Source of the DNA: Acephala macrosclerotiorum
Lineage: Eukaryota; Ascomycota; Leotiomycetes; Helotiales; Mollisiaceae
Reading direction: 5' to 3'
Assembly (NCBI GenBank): GCA_014904845.1
Contig: MU119264.1
Location: forward strand, 1-64,000
DNA length: 64,000 nt
Below the pieces are notes generated by a model, which saw only the letters and a program-made list of their open reading frames with translations, had not been told where the DNA came from and ran no database searches. This document shows positions 1 to 11,552 of the stretch, piece by piece. Within the stretch, counting starts at the first letter, position 1, and each line of letters starts with the position of its first letter. The position numbers and the translations under genes were made by a program.

Positions 1-1302
1 TATTAATAATATAGCGAGTTATTAAGTTATAAAAAGTGTAACTTTTGGTGTAAAATGGGGGGGTGGGCCGTGTTTGGTGGCCCCAGCTCTTACTTGCTTG
101 GACCCGCATTCATAGGTATTCCACAGCAGAGCAGAAATCTAGAAACTCAGACAAATTAGAACCAGCTATTAGCTCGACAGAGGACCAGCGACCGTGAGGG
201 ACCTCTGAAGGGCACTTTGACGAGCGTTTCCTTGAAGCCTTCCTAGAAGATTATGTTCAAACTAGAGATGCATCAGTTTTCGGTGCGGTGCACAAACTTT
301 TAGACCCGCAAATGCTCGACCTGCAAAAAGCATTTGAGCCGGCATTCAGAGCCCAGCACAGAACTACTAGCGCCATGAGCAACCATCTTAACGAGCCTAG
401 GATCATAAGTCTGTGTTTTCCAGGCATTTTTCAAGGCATTTTTAAACGACGAAAACTGAACTCGATGACTTTACTTTAAAAGTATAAAATACGCACAAAT
501 CAGAATTATTTGAACTTGTATTACGATATTTATAAAAAGCTATAGTGAGTTTGTAAAGCAAATTTGAGTTAATTTAGTTTCGTGATTAAAAATCGAAATT
601 TAGTTTTAGCACTCATTTATTAGCGAGAAGGCCCGAAGAGCCCTGTAAAACACAGACTTATGATCCCAGGCTCGTAAGGTCTTTAGTTCTGAGCTTATGA
701 AAAGCATCGATGGTTCACAGAGAGATATGATCCTCTTAGGCGACATGCAAGTGAAATAGAGTGGCGGAAATGTATGGATTGACTTGATCAAACAAGAAAT
801 ACCACATTGAAAGCGTCGGAAAACATGGTTGCTTCCATTGGAGAAAGTTTGGCCCTTCAAGAGAAGAGCGTAGAGTCTCTTGGGGAGATGATAACACTAC
901 TAACAGAATTTCTCTTCAAAAAATTTGAAAATTCATTGAGAGGAGTCAAGGGCAAACTCCGAAAAGTGCGGATTCTGAGAAAGGTCGGGAGTCGCACTCT
1001 GACCGGCTTGATGACGACGATGATGGTCTTTCACAAAGCTCCTCGGAAGACCAAGACGAGGATGGTGGACATGACGAATAATCCTTCTACGCAGGTTTTA
1101 GCTTGCCTTTCCGAGGTCATATTTGAACGTTGAATGGGCCTGGTGCTGTCTCTTGCGTTGATGAACGTTTGAAGTTTTAACAATACGTGAATACTCTAGA
1201 ACTGAGGACATTTTGGTACTACTTCAGATATCCCGGGCAATCTCCGGCTGAGCCATAGTTGTGACCAGTCTTGGGGACTCGCCCTTTCTTAAATTGCGAG
1301 AA
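1..1302. other. AT-rich region with no convincing gene
   Basis: The first 1.3 kb contains AT-rich stretches (1-60 and 480-610) and only short open frames without recognisable motifs. A 108-codon plus-strand frame at 807-1133 is lysine- and arginine-rich at its end. It could be a fragment of a degraded element, but nothing allows a family call. The 3' end of the MFS gene begins at 1303. Confidence 0.4.
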
Positions 1303-3367
1303 TCATTCTCCGACTTCTCGATCCTCTTCCCAATGCACATATCGCATGAAAGGCCAATGCCAAGTTGCATGTCGAATCTTCTTCCCCCAAATATACAACG
1401 GAACCCACTACGTCAAACATCCGTTAGCTACTCGCCCTAGTTTATTGTACTTTCGTCAAGAAAGGAGATACTCACAAACAACAACACAGCCGCAGAGATA
1501 CCAGCCATTGCTCCGTAAGCATCAATATATCCCGACTCCGCAATCCACGGATTCGTATAAAAGGACAACAAAAAGCCAAAAGCCGCTGCATCCCGTCAGT
1601 ACGTATTTCTTCCCCAAACCGGATTTTGAGTGAACTGAACTCACATTTGAATGCCATAGTAGTCAAAGTGACCTCCCCAGCAATCGGCCTATATGCATCA
1701 ATAACATAAACCAACGCCACATTCGTCGCCTGCACAATCGAGAAATTCAATAAGGCTAGCCCGACCGTAGGACACATCCAATGCAACTGCTTCTCAATGC
1801 CCACTCCGTACAAAACTAACGCTAACGGTGTCGTTATCAAACTGATTGTAATAGCAGGAAGTCTCATTTCTGGCTCGCGGATGCCACCATTTCGTTTGGT
1901 GAAGAAATCGGCCGTCATGTCGCCGACGTGCCCTCCGCAGAAGACACCGATGAGTGCGCCGATGATGGCGGCGATGAAGCAGAGTCCTGTTTGGTAGGGT
2001 TGCATGTTGTAAGTGGTTGAATATGCAGATGCAACGTTCGAGGTCACGGCAACGATGAACCCGATGGTGGCTGACTGGACTAATGAACACCAGAGAATGG
2101 GAGGGAGGAGAATGAGTCCGAAGGGTCGGATAAACAGTTTCCAGAAGCTTTCGGAGGTATGCGTCCCCGAGAAGACGGCAAGTCGCTGGATATACGACTT
2201 CTTGGCTGGCGTGTTGGTTGCTGCTTCATGATGTGTCGAGCTTGATGCTGCTTGTTTCTCGTCTGGGATGTCGGAGAGTGTTTGGACGTTTTCGGAACAG
2301 GAATCAGGCTCGATGTCTCGACGGTAGGCAGTTTCGGGGAAGGTCAGGTATGCGAGGATTGTGGTTGCTCCGATCAAGGCAATTGCGACGTAGTAGATGT
2401 ATCGCCAGTTGTGGTCGATTGTTATGAGGCTGTATATGTTAGTTGAGGTATCTTCAAGGTGGTGGGGTCAAGTTTTACCCCGCGATGATGATTCCTCCCG
2501 AGACACCTGAGACGAGAGCAGCAGCATACATTCTGAAGAAATGATTAGTATGATATCTTGTAGGAGGAATTTGGCTTCTTACGCCATGACTGTTCCTCGT
2601 TCATGCAAGAAGAAGACATCAGCGATTGAGAGAGGCGCCATTGTTTCTGCCGCACCTGCTGCAAACCCAATGAGGATTCGAGCAGCCAAGAAACTACCAT
2701 ATGTGTATGTGCGTGATGCCCAGATTGCACATATTAGATACAAAGTATAGCTAGTGAGGTAGATAGGTCTCCGGCCATATTTATTGACAAGTGGCATCCA
2801 CTGAGAGGCGATCGGTGTTAGAATTTCCAAGACATGGACAAGATTCAGCTCTGAGAGACTTACAATCAAGTTCCCGGTGCCCTGAAGCAGCGCAGTGGTG
2901 GTGAAGAAGTAAGCCGTTTTCGAAATAGCTGAGACCAAGGTTATTTGTTTCCAATTGGGGAAGAATTCTTGAGCTGTCTGGACCATAGCGATTGTCTCAA
3001 ATTATGTCAGCAAAAATATTTGTGCGAGGAGACAAAGGTAGAACTGACTGGACCAGCAGCCAAGAAGTTGCACATGAACATAGCCAAACATATCACAATT
3101 GCCATGTACCATTTGAATGGCTGGCTCCAATTGAGGGGGTCGTTAGCTAGAGCGTAGTCAGTGATATTCCCCCACCCTCTCATCAAGATCGAAAGAGAAC
3201 TCACGATCATCCGAGGGCGTCGGGACGAGTATAATCTCGTTCGTATGCTCATGTCTATGTCGAACCGTGCCTAAAGTCGCGATACGCTTGACATTAGACG
3301 GCTTCTCAACGTCGCCAACCTCATTCGAAGAGACAGCTTGCACCGGCTGCTCGATGCCGGTAGACAT
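1303..3367 (-). CDS. MFS transporter (DHA1 drug/polyamine-type)
   Basis: Probable plasma-membrane proton antiporter exporting drugs or metabolites. Splicing eight exons (3367-3205, 3146-3049, 2977-2864, 2800-2583, 2532-2479, 2429-1645, 1585-1476, 1407-1303) gives 548 residues in one frame. A charged cytosolic N-terminus leads to DPNDPLNWS, which precedes the first membrane helix as in fungal DHA1 exporters. The loop 2-3 signature is present as NKYGRRP, ARILIGFAAGAAE follows, and a long hydrophilic central loop (about residues 230-280) joins the two six-helix halves. The C-terminus FWVPLYIWGKKIR...WEEDREVGE is typical. It is divergent from the FAD-linked oxidase at 4244 and may export the product of that cluster. 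The substrate cannot be read from the sequence. Confidence 0.9.
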
Positions 3368-3631
3368 TATGAAAGTGGTTCGACTTCTCGGAACTTGTTA
3401 GCTAATATCGAATGTTTCTGCAAATATGCTGCTGATGTTAGTCTGCTCTCCGGAGAAAAGTGCTCTCTTGTATCAAGGTGAGCCTCGCAATCATTCATCA
3501 TGGAGAAAAATTCGCTAAACGCCCCAGACCCCCGCAATTTGCGGAGGCGGGAACCAAATTACGGCTGCCGAATCCCAGGGGTTCGTCCCCTTGTCTCGCT
3601 CGCTTGCCCACATTCCGAACCTAGCTGAACC

Positions 3632-3804
3632 GCATACTACCTACAGGGCCTTTTAATTGTTAAAACGTCGCCACCCAGATTACCCAATTACAGACCAAAA
3701 AAAGAAGATCTGGACAGGTGATTGGGCAGACCACTCGGAATTTCGACAGAATTTGGACGTATTTTCTCTCGCTTAGCAATTAAAAGGCCCTGTAGATAGT
3801 ATGC
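3632..3804. mobile_element. MITE copy 1 (about 173 bp)
   Basis: The ends form a near-perfect terminal inverted repeat of about 28 bp containing CTACAGGGCCTTTTAATTG at 3641 and its reverse complement ending near 3796. The outer bases GCATACTA are also inverted. There is no coding capacity. The interior (for example the block near 3720-3738) matches the reverse complement of the element at 33914-34068, so two related copies lie in opposite orientation. It sits in the divergent promoter region between the MFS and FAD-linked oxidase genes. The parent transposase family is not identified. Confidence 0.8.
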
Positions 3805-4243
3805 ACTCTGCCGCTTTCCTCCACCTCAATATCTCGGGCCAACAATTGGATAGTGTCCCCATTTTACATACTGGGGGCGGATAAGACATCTTCAATTTGG
3901 GTGTTCTGCAGCGGTTTCTACCCAGCTTTCTGCTAAGTTTGGGTGGTGTTGCCGCAGCCACGCATTGCGCTCGGGTTCGAAGTCTAAAGTCATGCCGATG
4001 TCCGCAGCCTGAGACAGATGCCGATGGAGAACGGGAGGTTCCGTGAATGTGGTTGCCCAAGGTCTTTTTCAATATGGAATGTTGCTGAGTCAAGTTGGAC
4101 AAATCTGCTTTCTCCGGTTGAAAGGGGTCACGTTATCACGCGTTGTTCTTAACCGTCCTTTAACCTGATGGGTTTATAGAGAAGTCCATTCATCTTGTTC
4201 CTTTGCTAGATTCGAGATTTCGTTATTCGTCCATTTTTGCAAG

Positions 4244-5841
4244 ATGGGTTCTCGGGGGAATGATTTCTCGTCTTCAGTCATCTGGAAAGACGATCCAAAG
4301 TATGAAGAAGCTCGAGTTGGAAGGGTATTCAATCATAGACGACCGGATCGGTATCCTCGAGCTGTTGTTCAGGCAACTTCGGTGAAAGATATAATCGATG
4401 CAGTGTTACTTGCGAGAGAATTGAATACACGAGTTTCGGTTCGGTCAGGAGGTCACAGCTGGGCTGCTGTAAGTGTACCAACTCTCTACAGGGTGCTTCA
4501 CGTGCTCATCTCAACCGCAGTGGTCTGTTCGAGAAGATGCTGTTCTCATTGATCTGGGGGAATTCAAGCGACTTGAATACAACGAAGAGAAATCTACAGT
4601 TATTGTCTCTCCGAGCACGACTGGTCGTATCCTCAACACCTTTTTGGCGACGAAAGGAAAGCTTTTTGCTGGGGTAAATTGTTCCAGTTCTATGAAAGTA
4701 CTAAAAAGTTGACATAAAAAGGGACATTGTGCAGATGTTGGGCTCGGTGGCTTTTTGCTGCAGGGGGGAATGGGATGGAACTGCAAGGTATGTCCAGTAC
4801 TCTGAGACAACAGATCCAGCATTGACGATCACTTACTAGAATTGGGGGTGGGCGTGTGAGAAGGTCATCGCAATCGAAGTCGTCACAGCTGAAGGGAAAG
4901 TCTTGACTTGCAACAAAGATGAGAACAGTTGTCTCTATTGGGCAGCTCGAGGTGCTGGTCCTGGGTTTCCAGGAATCATCACAGCATTTCATCTCGAGGT
5001 CAGAGATGCGTTCACAAACATGATGTCGTCGACGTTCATGTGGCCAATATCGCAATTCAGAGAAGTGATGGATTGGGTGGTCAAAGTAAGCATCTTCTTC
5101 CACCTCGCTTGAGCATGCTGACTCAAACAGACCGCTCCTCAATGCGATGAATCCACGGAAGTCGTCTCAGTCGGACTTCGACCAGATCCAACCAAAGAAG
5201 CCGTCATCCTCGCTGGCTTTCTATCCTTCCAGAATTCTGAAGAAGCAGCTCGGAAGTCATTGGCACTCGTCAATGAGACTCACCCTCCAGGAGCCATCAT
5301 GGAAGCGATGTGCTCGCCGACAAGTCTTCCAAACGAGTACTGCGCTCAAGACTTGGCAAATCCACACGGACATCGATACACCTCTGAAAATGCCTACATC
5401 GAAAATGACGCCAAAGTATCGGAAATTTTAGAAGAAGCTTTCACCACCATGCCGGAAAACACAAAAACCTTCGCGTTATACTTCGCCATGAGCCCTTGTT
5501 CCAGACGAGAGCTCAACGGAATGGCTTTGTCAATGCAATCAGATCATTATTTCGCCCTTTACACTGTTTGGGAAGATCCAAAAGATGATACAAGATGTCA
5601 AGATTGGGTGAAGAGAGTGATGAATGGGATCGAGAAGCATAGTGTTGGAGCCTATCTTGGAGATTCGGATTTTCAGGTCAGGAGGACGAAATTTTGGGGT
5701 GATTCTCAGGCGAGGAAGTTGATGCATGTGAGGCGTGATTATGATCCTGAGGGGGTCATTTGTGGGTATCTTGATGATGGGGATAAGTCTGGGGTTGCGG
5801 GGTTAGACAATGTTTTTGAGTGGCAGCAGAAGTCGGAGTGA
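4244..5841 (+). CDS. FAD-linked oxidase (berberine-bridge-enzyme-like)
   Basis: Five exons (4244-4468, 4521-4673, 4722-4787, 4840-5085, 5131-5841) give about 466 residues. The FAD_binding_4 domain carries RSGGHSWAA, whose His is the usual 8-alpha-histidyl FAD attachment site in BBE-like oxidases. It is followed by SPSTTGRI and GGHCADVGLGGFLLQGG, which reads through only if the third exon starts at 4722. GWNC then supplies the residue often used for the second, 6-S-cysteinyl link. The C-terminus (DYDPEGV, close to the YDP.. motif of the BBE domain) is present. Such enzymes oxidise alcohols, amines or cyclise natural products. No secretion signal is obvious, which suggests an intracellular enzyme. 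It lies tandem with the monooxygenase fusion at 6784 and probably acts in the same pathway; the substrate is unknown. Confidence 0.88.
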
Positions 5842-6783
5842 CATGGCGAGTTTTATAGTACTGTTGTACAAGGTGTCCCAGAAACCTCATATCTGTAAGC
5901 GGAAGAAAGAGGAAGAACAATGCACAGTAATTGTTGATACTTCCAAAATGTCCAGCATCTTGTGGGTCACTAGAGCCTAGAGTAACAAACAGACATCAAA
6001 CTAGCCTAGTCAACCTTCAGTAGTTTCTTCAACACAGATTTGGCCATCTGCATCTCCTGATCCTCTGCATATCACTCATCATCCATACCCTTCATCGTTA
6101 CATTTGGTAGGGTCATGAGGGAAATCCATCAAGCGCCGCCACCCAGTCATTTCGAAATGTTCTTTGCTTGTAGTATTTTTGAGAGCCACGGCGACAACTC
6201 TCTCGGCAGACCGTCTGAAGTCAGGGTACACAGTTTTATGTCTGCAAGGTGCGAGGAAATGTCGAGCAAAAGCCCTTGCATTGAGTCATTCGATTTCGCG
6301 GGTTGAGAGGTTGGATTTTCGGTTTGGATGCTAACATTCTTTGCTTGAGGAGCACATGTTTCGATTTGGGTGCTCGCATTCGTCGATCGAGGACTGAGTT
6401 TGGTGGCTGGCGACTTTGACTTTCTTTGATAGAGGCGAGCAGTCCTCTGGGAACTTCACTGTACTTCCGAGGTGACAAACAAATGAGTCAAGAATGACCA
6501 TGCTCCTCCCCAGTTGTGCCGTAGCATCGGCCCCTCCATGCATTCGGATGGCAAGCTTCGTGGAGCCGAGCGCCACATCCGGAGAACCTTCCCATCTCGG
6601 AACCACCACTTCGCCTCCGTTATCCTCCCCATACCAACTGTGGACATGGCATGGCTCGCAGTACCTACTCCACACGGAAGCAAGTCTTCGAGAAAACATG
6701 GTCTCCAATTTTGGGTATTTCATCAACTGGCAGCCAAATTTGTATAGCCTGCTCTAAGAAAACACTGAGAACTACATCCAAAA
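5842..6783. other. Intergenic region upstream of the monooxygenase fusion
   Basis: This 0.94-kb spacer between two tandem genes has only short overlapping frames on both strands with no domain motifs. It presumably holds the terminator of the oxidase and the promoter of the fusion gene. No repeat or RNA gene is visible. Confidence 0.5.
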
Positions 6784-9171
6784 ATGGCAGACAGCACGGT
6801 AAAAGCTGTGAATGGGGATGAAACTCATGCGAATGGGGATCATAAACATGGCTTGAAGATCTTGATCGTTGGTGCTGGTATTGGGGGGTTGACAGCTGCC
6901 ATTGCTTTGAGACAGCAGGGTCATGAGGTTTTGGTGAGATTCTAAATTTCCATTCTTTGACATGGACTCCTGCTGACAACTCTGTAGCTATTTGAACAGT
7001 CCCAATTTGCGAGCGAATTGGGTGCTGCTATGCATCTCGCTCCCAATGCAAACGGGATCTTGAGAAGGCTTGGCATTTTCGCCGAGGACTTTGGAGCGAA
7101 TCTGATGGAACAAGTAAGTACTTTTGAACTCAGAATGAGAAAAGTGGAGGCTCACAGAACGTAGTTGACCGAGTACAAATCCACTGGTGAAGAAACCCGG
7201 AGTTTCCCACTTCATGAAGCAAACTCAATATGGCAACATCCCTGGCTGCTAGCTCATCGAGTTCACCTCCACGATACATTGAAGCTAGCAGCAACCAGAA
7301 TCGAAGGAAAAGGACTTCCAGCCAAACTCCACCTTGGCAACAAGATTGTTGATGTGGATGTCTCAAAAGCTACCGTCACGCTCGAAGATGGCACCACAGT
7401 CCAAGGAGACTTGATCCTCGGCGCCGATGGCGTGAAGTCAATCACCAGGACGAAGGTAGTAGGTCGAGAAGTCACTCCCTTTGGCTCGGGAAAAAGCGCA
7501 TTTCGATTTCTCATTACGAGGAAGGCTGCTCAAGATGATCCTGCCACGAGCAAATTCGTTCAAAAATCCGGAGAGCTGATCATCTGGTATGGAGCGGACA
7601 GACGGGTCGTCATGTACCCAACCACCAACAATGAATTGTTGAACTTCGTGTGCATTCACCCAGAGTCTGAAACTGACGCTGGGAATGATACATGGAATGG
7701 AGCGGGGAATTATGACAAGCTGCTGAAAGTCTATGAAGGATTCGACCCCGCGCTCCTGGCACTTCTTGGCAAAGCGGACAGAGACTCGTTGAAAGTTTGG
7801 ACATTGCTCGACATGGAGACATTAGACTCATGGGTATGCCATAATTTTCCTAAAAAAGTTATTCTTACTAACGGTCTATTCAGGTCAACGATCGTGTAGC
7901 CCTGCTTGGTGACTCAGCACACCCTTTTACTCCCCATCAAGGACAAGGAGCTGGTGTTGCTATTGAAGATGCTGCAAGCTTAGCCGTCCTTCTTCCTCAC
8001 GACGTGCCTGTCGGTGAGATCCCGGAACGACTGAAGCTCTATGAGCAAATCAGAATGGAGCGAGCACATCGCATCCAGGACTTCTCGCGTGTTATGGGAT
8101 TAGATGTGAGAGACGAAACCAAATTTGATAGTAAGTATTCAACTGGATTAGGAAAGACTGAACCATGACCTAATAAATACAGTGCAAAAACATACAGATT
8201 ACAACTTCGGACATGATGAATTCGACAACTCAGCTCAAGTACTTCGAAAGTGGACGTGGGCAAGAAATCCCAACATCTACTGGCGGTAAGAAACTTCTTC
8301 CACCAAGACAAAATAGCACTGACGTACTTGATTCAGGATGCCAATAGCATTCGGACCCATGCCAGGACCCCGACAAACAACATTCGGCATCGAGAGAAAA
8401 TCCGACCACTCAACATTCACCACCGCCTCCATCAAGTTCAAGACCTCACGCACACTTCTCCAGAACCTCTTCCCACCAAACAGCACCTCCTACCGATTCA
8501 AATCTCCCGGAACGGTCGCCTACGCCTCATTCTCTCAAACCACTCTCAACAAAATGGAGTGGCTAGGAGGATCTGGATACAATCACTTAGGACTGTATAT
8601 CCATGGCGTCGAGTACGTAAAGAAGAACGGAGACGTGGTTAGTGGGACTTATATGCCTCTCCTTTTCGAAAGCTTGACGGACCCCATTGTTTCTGGTAGA
8701 GAAGAATTGGGGATGCCGAAGTTGTACTCCTCCATTGACATCCACAAGCGAGAGAAATCTTATCGCATCAACACCGGCTGGGAAGGTGCGATCTGGGGAA
8801 ACTTTGTCTGGGACGGCTTGAAGGAAGCTGATCCCCTCGCCGAGAGCGGGTCGATCAGCGGAGAAGATGACGATGGGATCTTGGTGTATAGATACATCCC
8901 AACTGTGGGATGGAAGAACAGAGGAAAGGCGGAGGCGGAATATCCGGTTTTCGTGCCGTATAAGGAGGATTCGTTGCAGCCGCGGACGCAGAGGGTGTGG
9001 AAGGCGGATAAGCCGAAGTTCAAGCTTGACGCGTTGGATTGGGACGCGTTGCCAACGTTGCACCACATCATTGAGCGGTTGGCGGAGTTGCCTGTGTATG
9101 AGGTTGTGAGCGGGAAGATAGTGGAGGGAGTGGGTGTCCCGGATGTGAGGGCGGCGCAGAGACTTGAGTAG
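6784..9171 (+). CDS. FAD monooxygenase fused to acetoacetate decarboxylase-like domain
   Basis: Six exons (6784-6933, 6988-7113, 7165-7833, 7884-8130, 8183-8285, 8337-9171) splice without a break into 709 residues. Residues about 25-55 form the Rossmann motif VGAGIGGLTAAIALRQQG. GADGVKS and GDSAHPFTPHQGQGAG are the DG and GD motifs of class A aromatic hydroxylases. After about residue 430 the protein continues as an acetoacetate decarboxylase-like (PF06314-type) domain of about 275 residues, with GREELGMPK. The Lys at codon 8719-8721 aligns by motif with the Schiff-base lysine; the next residue is Leu, whereas bacterial ADC has a second Lys. The join falls inside an exon-intron-exon block with codon CG|G, so the fusion is not a missed gene border. 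Likely role: hydroxylation of an aromatic or beta-keto acid coupled to decarboxylation or retro-aldol chemistry. The true substrate is unknown. Confidence 0.9.
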
Positions 9172-9363
9172 AGTTGAGTTGAGGACGTAATTTCTGCTGT
9201 GTAAACATGTCTAGACTGCTCTGACCCTGAAATTGTTCAATACTAGGATAATCTGACTTGCTTATCGCTTCATTCACTTGCTGTCACGTCAATTTCGTGA
9301 TCCTAGAAGGCAGACAATCTTCCCATCCGTCCTCACCTGAGTACTAGTTAACCTTTACCTCCC

Positions 9364-9645
9364 AGCCTCACAATGTCTATATAGATTTAAATAAGCAAAT
9401 CGACCCTCAGAAAAGGCACCTGATAAACGCGTAAGTAGCCACTTCTCGGCCTTCAAATATCATAACTAACATAAAACAGCATAACGTGGTGCCTGTAGCC
9501 TGGGTTCAAATCCCTTGGTCGCCAATCCCGAGCTCCCCATTGTCTGGCCGCAGGTCATGCCAACCGCGAAAGCAAACCCTTCCAGGGTTTCTTGCACCGA
9601 CAGCCGCTGGCTGTCGGTGATTCTTTTGTCTTTTTTTTTTGTGTC
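9364..9645 (+). ncRNA. Candidate structured RNA / short repeat, copy A
   Basis: Shares several blocks in the same order with 37201-37436. AGCCTCAC begins at 9364, and a TATA-like block AGATTTAAATAAGCAAA follows near 9382. CGAAAGCAAACCCTT begins at 9567. Hairpin 1 is AAACCC/GGGTTT (9574-9590). Hairpin 2 is a 10-bp perfect stem CACCGACAGC/GCTGTCGGTG (9595-9619). Then come CTTTTGTC and a T10 run (9631-9640) that resembles a Pol III terminator. A B-box-like GGTTCAAATCC lies at about 9503. The partner locus keeps hairpin 2 with different paired bases, which argues for selection on RNA structure. It matches no RNA family I recognise. It could also be a SINE-like repeat. Confidence 0.35.
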
Positions 9646-9822
9646 CCTCATTCTGCTGATGGAGATCGAATTTTTTGGTACTTTTTTTGAACTCGGGGCT
9701 TTCCTCGCTACGTTTTGGCGCTGTGGGAAAAGTTTCAGGGTTCTACTTGGGCTTCATTCGCTAAATTTTCAGGCTGCAAAGCGCTGTCTCGCTCCCAGAT
9801 GAAAACAAGATAAGAGGGAACA

Positions 9823-10639
9823 TCATTGAATAAACAACCCACCACTCGCAACCAAATGCACCCCATTCAACCAACTAGCCTTCGGCAAAGCCAGCATCAA
9901 TACCGCATAAGCAATCTCCCCCGTCTCCGCCATCCTATTCCCCACCGGCGTCTTCTCAATCAACGGACTCAAGACCTTCATCATTTCCTCTCCCGCTGCT
10001 TGAAACCCCTCTGTTCTTGTCGGTCCTGGGGAGACGGAGTTGACAGTGCAATTATATTTTGGTGGTAATTCTTTGGCCCAGACGCGGGTGAAGGAGTCGA
10101 CCATTCCTTTGGAGCCGGCGTAGATGGTTTGCCTGGGCGGGCCGTCTCGGGCAGAGATGCTGCAGATGTTGATGATGCGCGCATCTTTAGGAGCGAGGTG
10201 GGGGAGGGCGGCTTGTGTTAGAAGAAATGTCCCTTTAATTATTAGCATCCAAGTCCCCTCAGACAGAGAGGATGTACATACCTCTACAATTCAAATTCAC
10301 AAGCTGGTCCCAATGCTCCAAAGTCTGTTCCTCAAACGGAAGATTGACCGCAATCCCAGCATTATTTACCAAGATATCGATCTTGCCATATGCCTTGACA
10401 GTCTCATCAATGAGTTTTTGTGGACCGGTAGTTGAGGAGATGTCTGCTTCGACGGCGAGACCAGGGGTGGAGAGGCTGGCTACTACCGCGGAAGCCCGCT
10501 CGATAAGCGCGGGGGAGGAGGTGGGGTAGTTGATTACGACTGTTGCGCCAACGGCGGAGAGTTCGCGGGCGATTTGGGCTCCTATGCCAGAGTCGGAGCC
10601 GCTGACGATTGCGACTTTGCCTTTCAGTGATTGATCCAT
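9823..10639 (-). CDS. Short-chain dehydrogenase/reductase (SDR)
   Basis: Two exons (10639-10282, 10232-9823) encode 255 residues, the usual length of a classical SDR. The cofactor loop is SGSDSGIG (normally TGxxxGIG), followed by NNAG. The catalytic Ser lies in ICSISARDG and the Tyr-Lys pair in YAGSK, after a VNSVSPGPTRT segment typical of the family. The SSPALIERA stretch suggests NADP(H) preference but does not prove it. Probable role: ketone reduction or alcohol oxidation. It is convergent with the monooxygenase fusion and divergent from the cupin gene at 10998, so it shares a promoter region of about 360 bp with the latter. A pathway link to the neighbours is inferred from position only. 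Confidence 0.92.
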
Positions 10640-10997
10640 TGTATTCGGCGGGAAAGTTCGGGATGGTTGTTGAGGGGAAGGGCGGAATTTTCGAGGGTTG
10701 CCCTGAACATATGCTAGGTCAGGAACACTTGAAGTCGTCAGCTACCCTTGCATAAAGGGTCTCAATCGATCGCTATCCGATTGTTTTCTGCATGACTAGA
10801 ATGCGGGGCAAGATGGAGATTCTCCACGTTCAACGTCTCATCGTGGGGCCGACACTAGTCGCCCACCTTCGGAACGGTACATGAACAGCTCTACGGCTCG
10901 GAATAGAGGACAAATTACTCAGCAACTGGAAGTGTGATATTTGCGATCAGTGATACTTCACTTTTTATGTGCATCTTGGAAAACACCGCTATCAACC

Positions 10998-11552
10998 ATG
11001 TCCGAAAAATCTCAAGAAACGCTTCCAAAAATCCATCGGTTCATAACCGACCACAATTCAGAAGGAAAGGCCATCTTCTCAAACAACGTCTCCGAGCCTC
11101 TGGACTGGCAAACACTTCCAGACGGAGCAAAATTCAGCCTCGCATATGCCACCAACAAATTTCCAGTCTCGTTGAACTCCAATGAAGATGTCTCAACCTA
11201 CCAACATTATCAGCAAAATCTCCCAGGGATCACGGTACCAGGCGGGACCGTTCTTCGAATCGTAGATATGCTCCCCGGTGCTCTATCGCCCATGCACCGG
11301 ACTATCAGTCTAGATTATGGAGTGGTGTTGGAAGGAGAGGTGGAGCTAGTGTTGGATTCTGGAGAGACGAGATTGATGAAGAGAGGGGATGTCGCGGTGC
11401 AGAGAGGGACCAACCATGCGTGGAGGAATGCGAGCCAGAGTAGTCCGGCACGAATGCTCTATGTTTTGCAGGAGGCGGCACCGCTTGAGGTTGGAGGGAA
11501 GCAGCTGGATGAGGATTATGGTGGTATTCCGGGTGTAAGACCTTCGAAGTAG
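10998..11552 (+). CDS. Small cupin-domain protein
   Basis: A single-exon gene of 184 residues beginning MSEKSQETLPKIHRF. A small single-domain cupin occupies residues about 90-160. The first beta-barrel motif is PGALSPMHRTISLDYGVVLEG, where only one of the two usual metal-binding histidines is obvious. The second motif is GDVAVQRGTNHAWRN, with Gly, Gly, His and Asn in the standard spacing. Fungal proteins of this type are often annotated only as cupin-domain proteins near oxidative enzymes. A role as isomerase, cyclase or decarboxylase in the adjacent cluster is possible but not shown. An upstream in-frame extension exists but starts without ATG, so 10998 is preferred. Confidence 0.85.
   Translation: MSEKSQETLPKIHRFITDHNSEGKAIFSNNVSEPLDWQTLPDGAKFSLAYATNKFPVSLNSNEDVSTYQHYQQNLPGITVPGGTVLRIVDMLPGALSPMHRTISLDYGVVLEGEVELVLDSGETRLMKRGDVAVQRGTNHAWRNASQSSPARMLYVLQEAAPLEVGGKQLDEDYGGIPGVRPSK

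Noticed and set aside
8587..9066. Minus-strand frame opposite the ADC domain
   Set aside because: Antisense shadow; low-complexity Arg/Leu-rich translation with no motif.
9480..9520. tRNA gene suggested by GGTTCAAATCC
   Set aside because: No acceptor stem, D-arm or anticodon arm could be paired around it, even allowing an intron. Kept only as a B-box-like motif.
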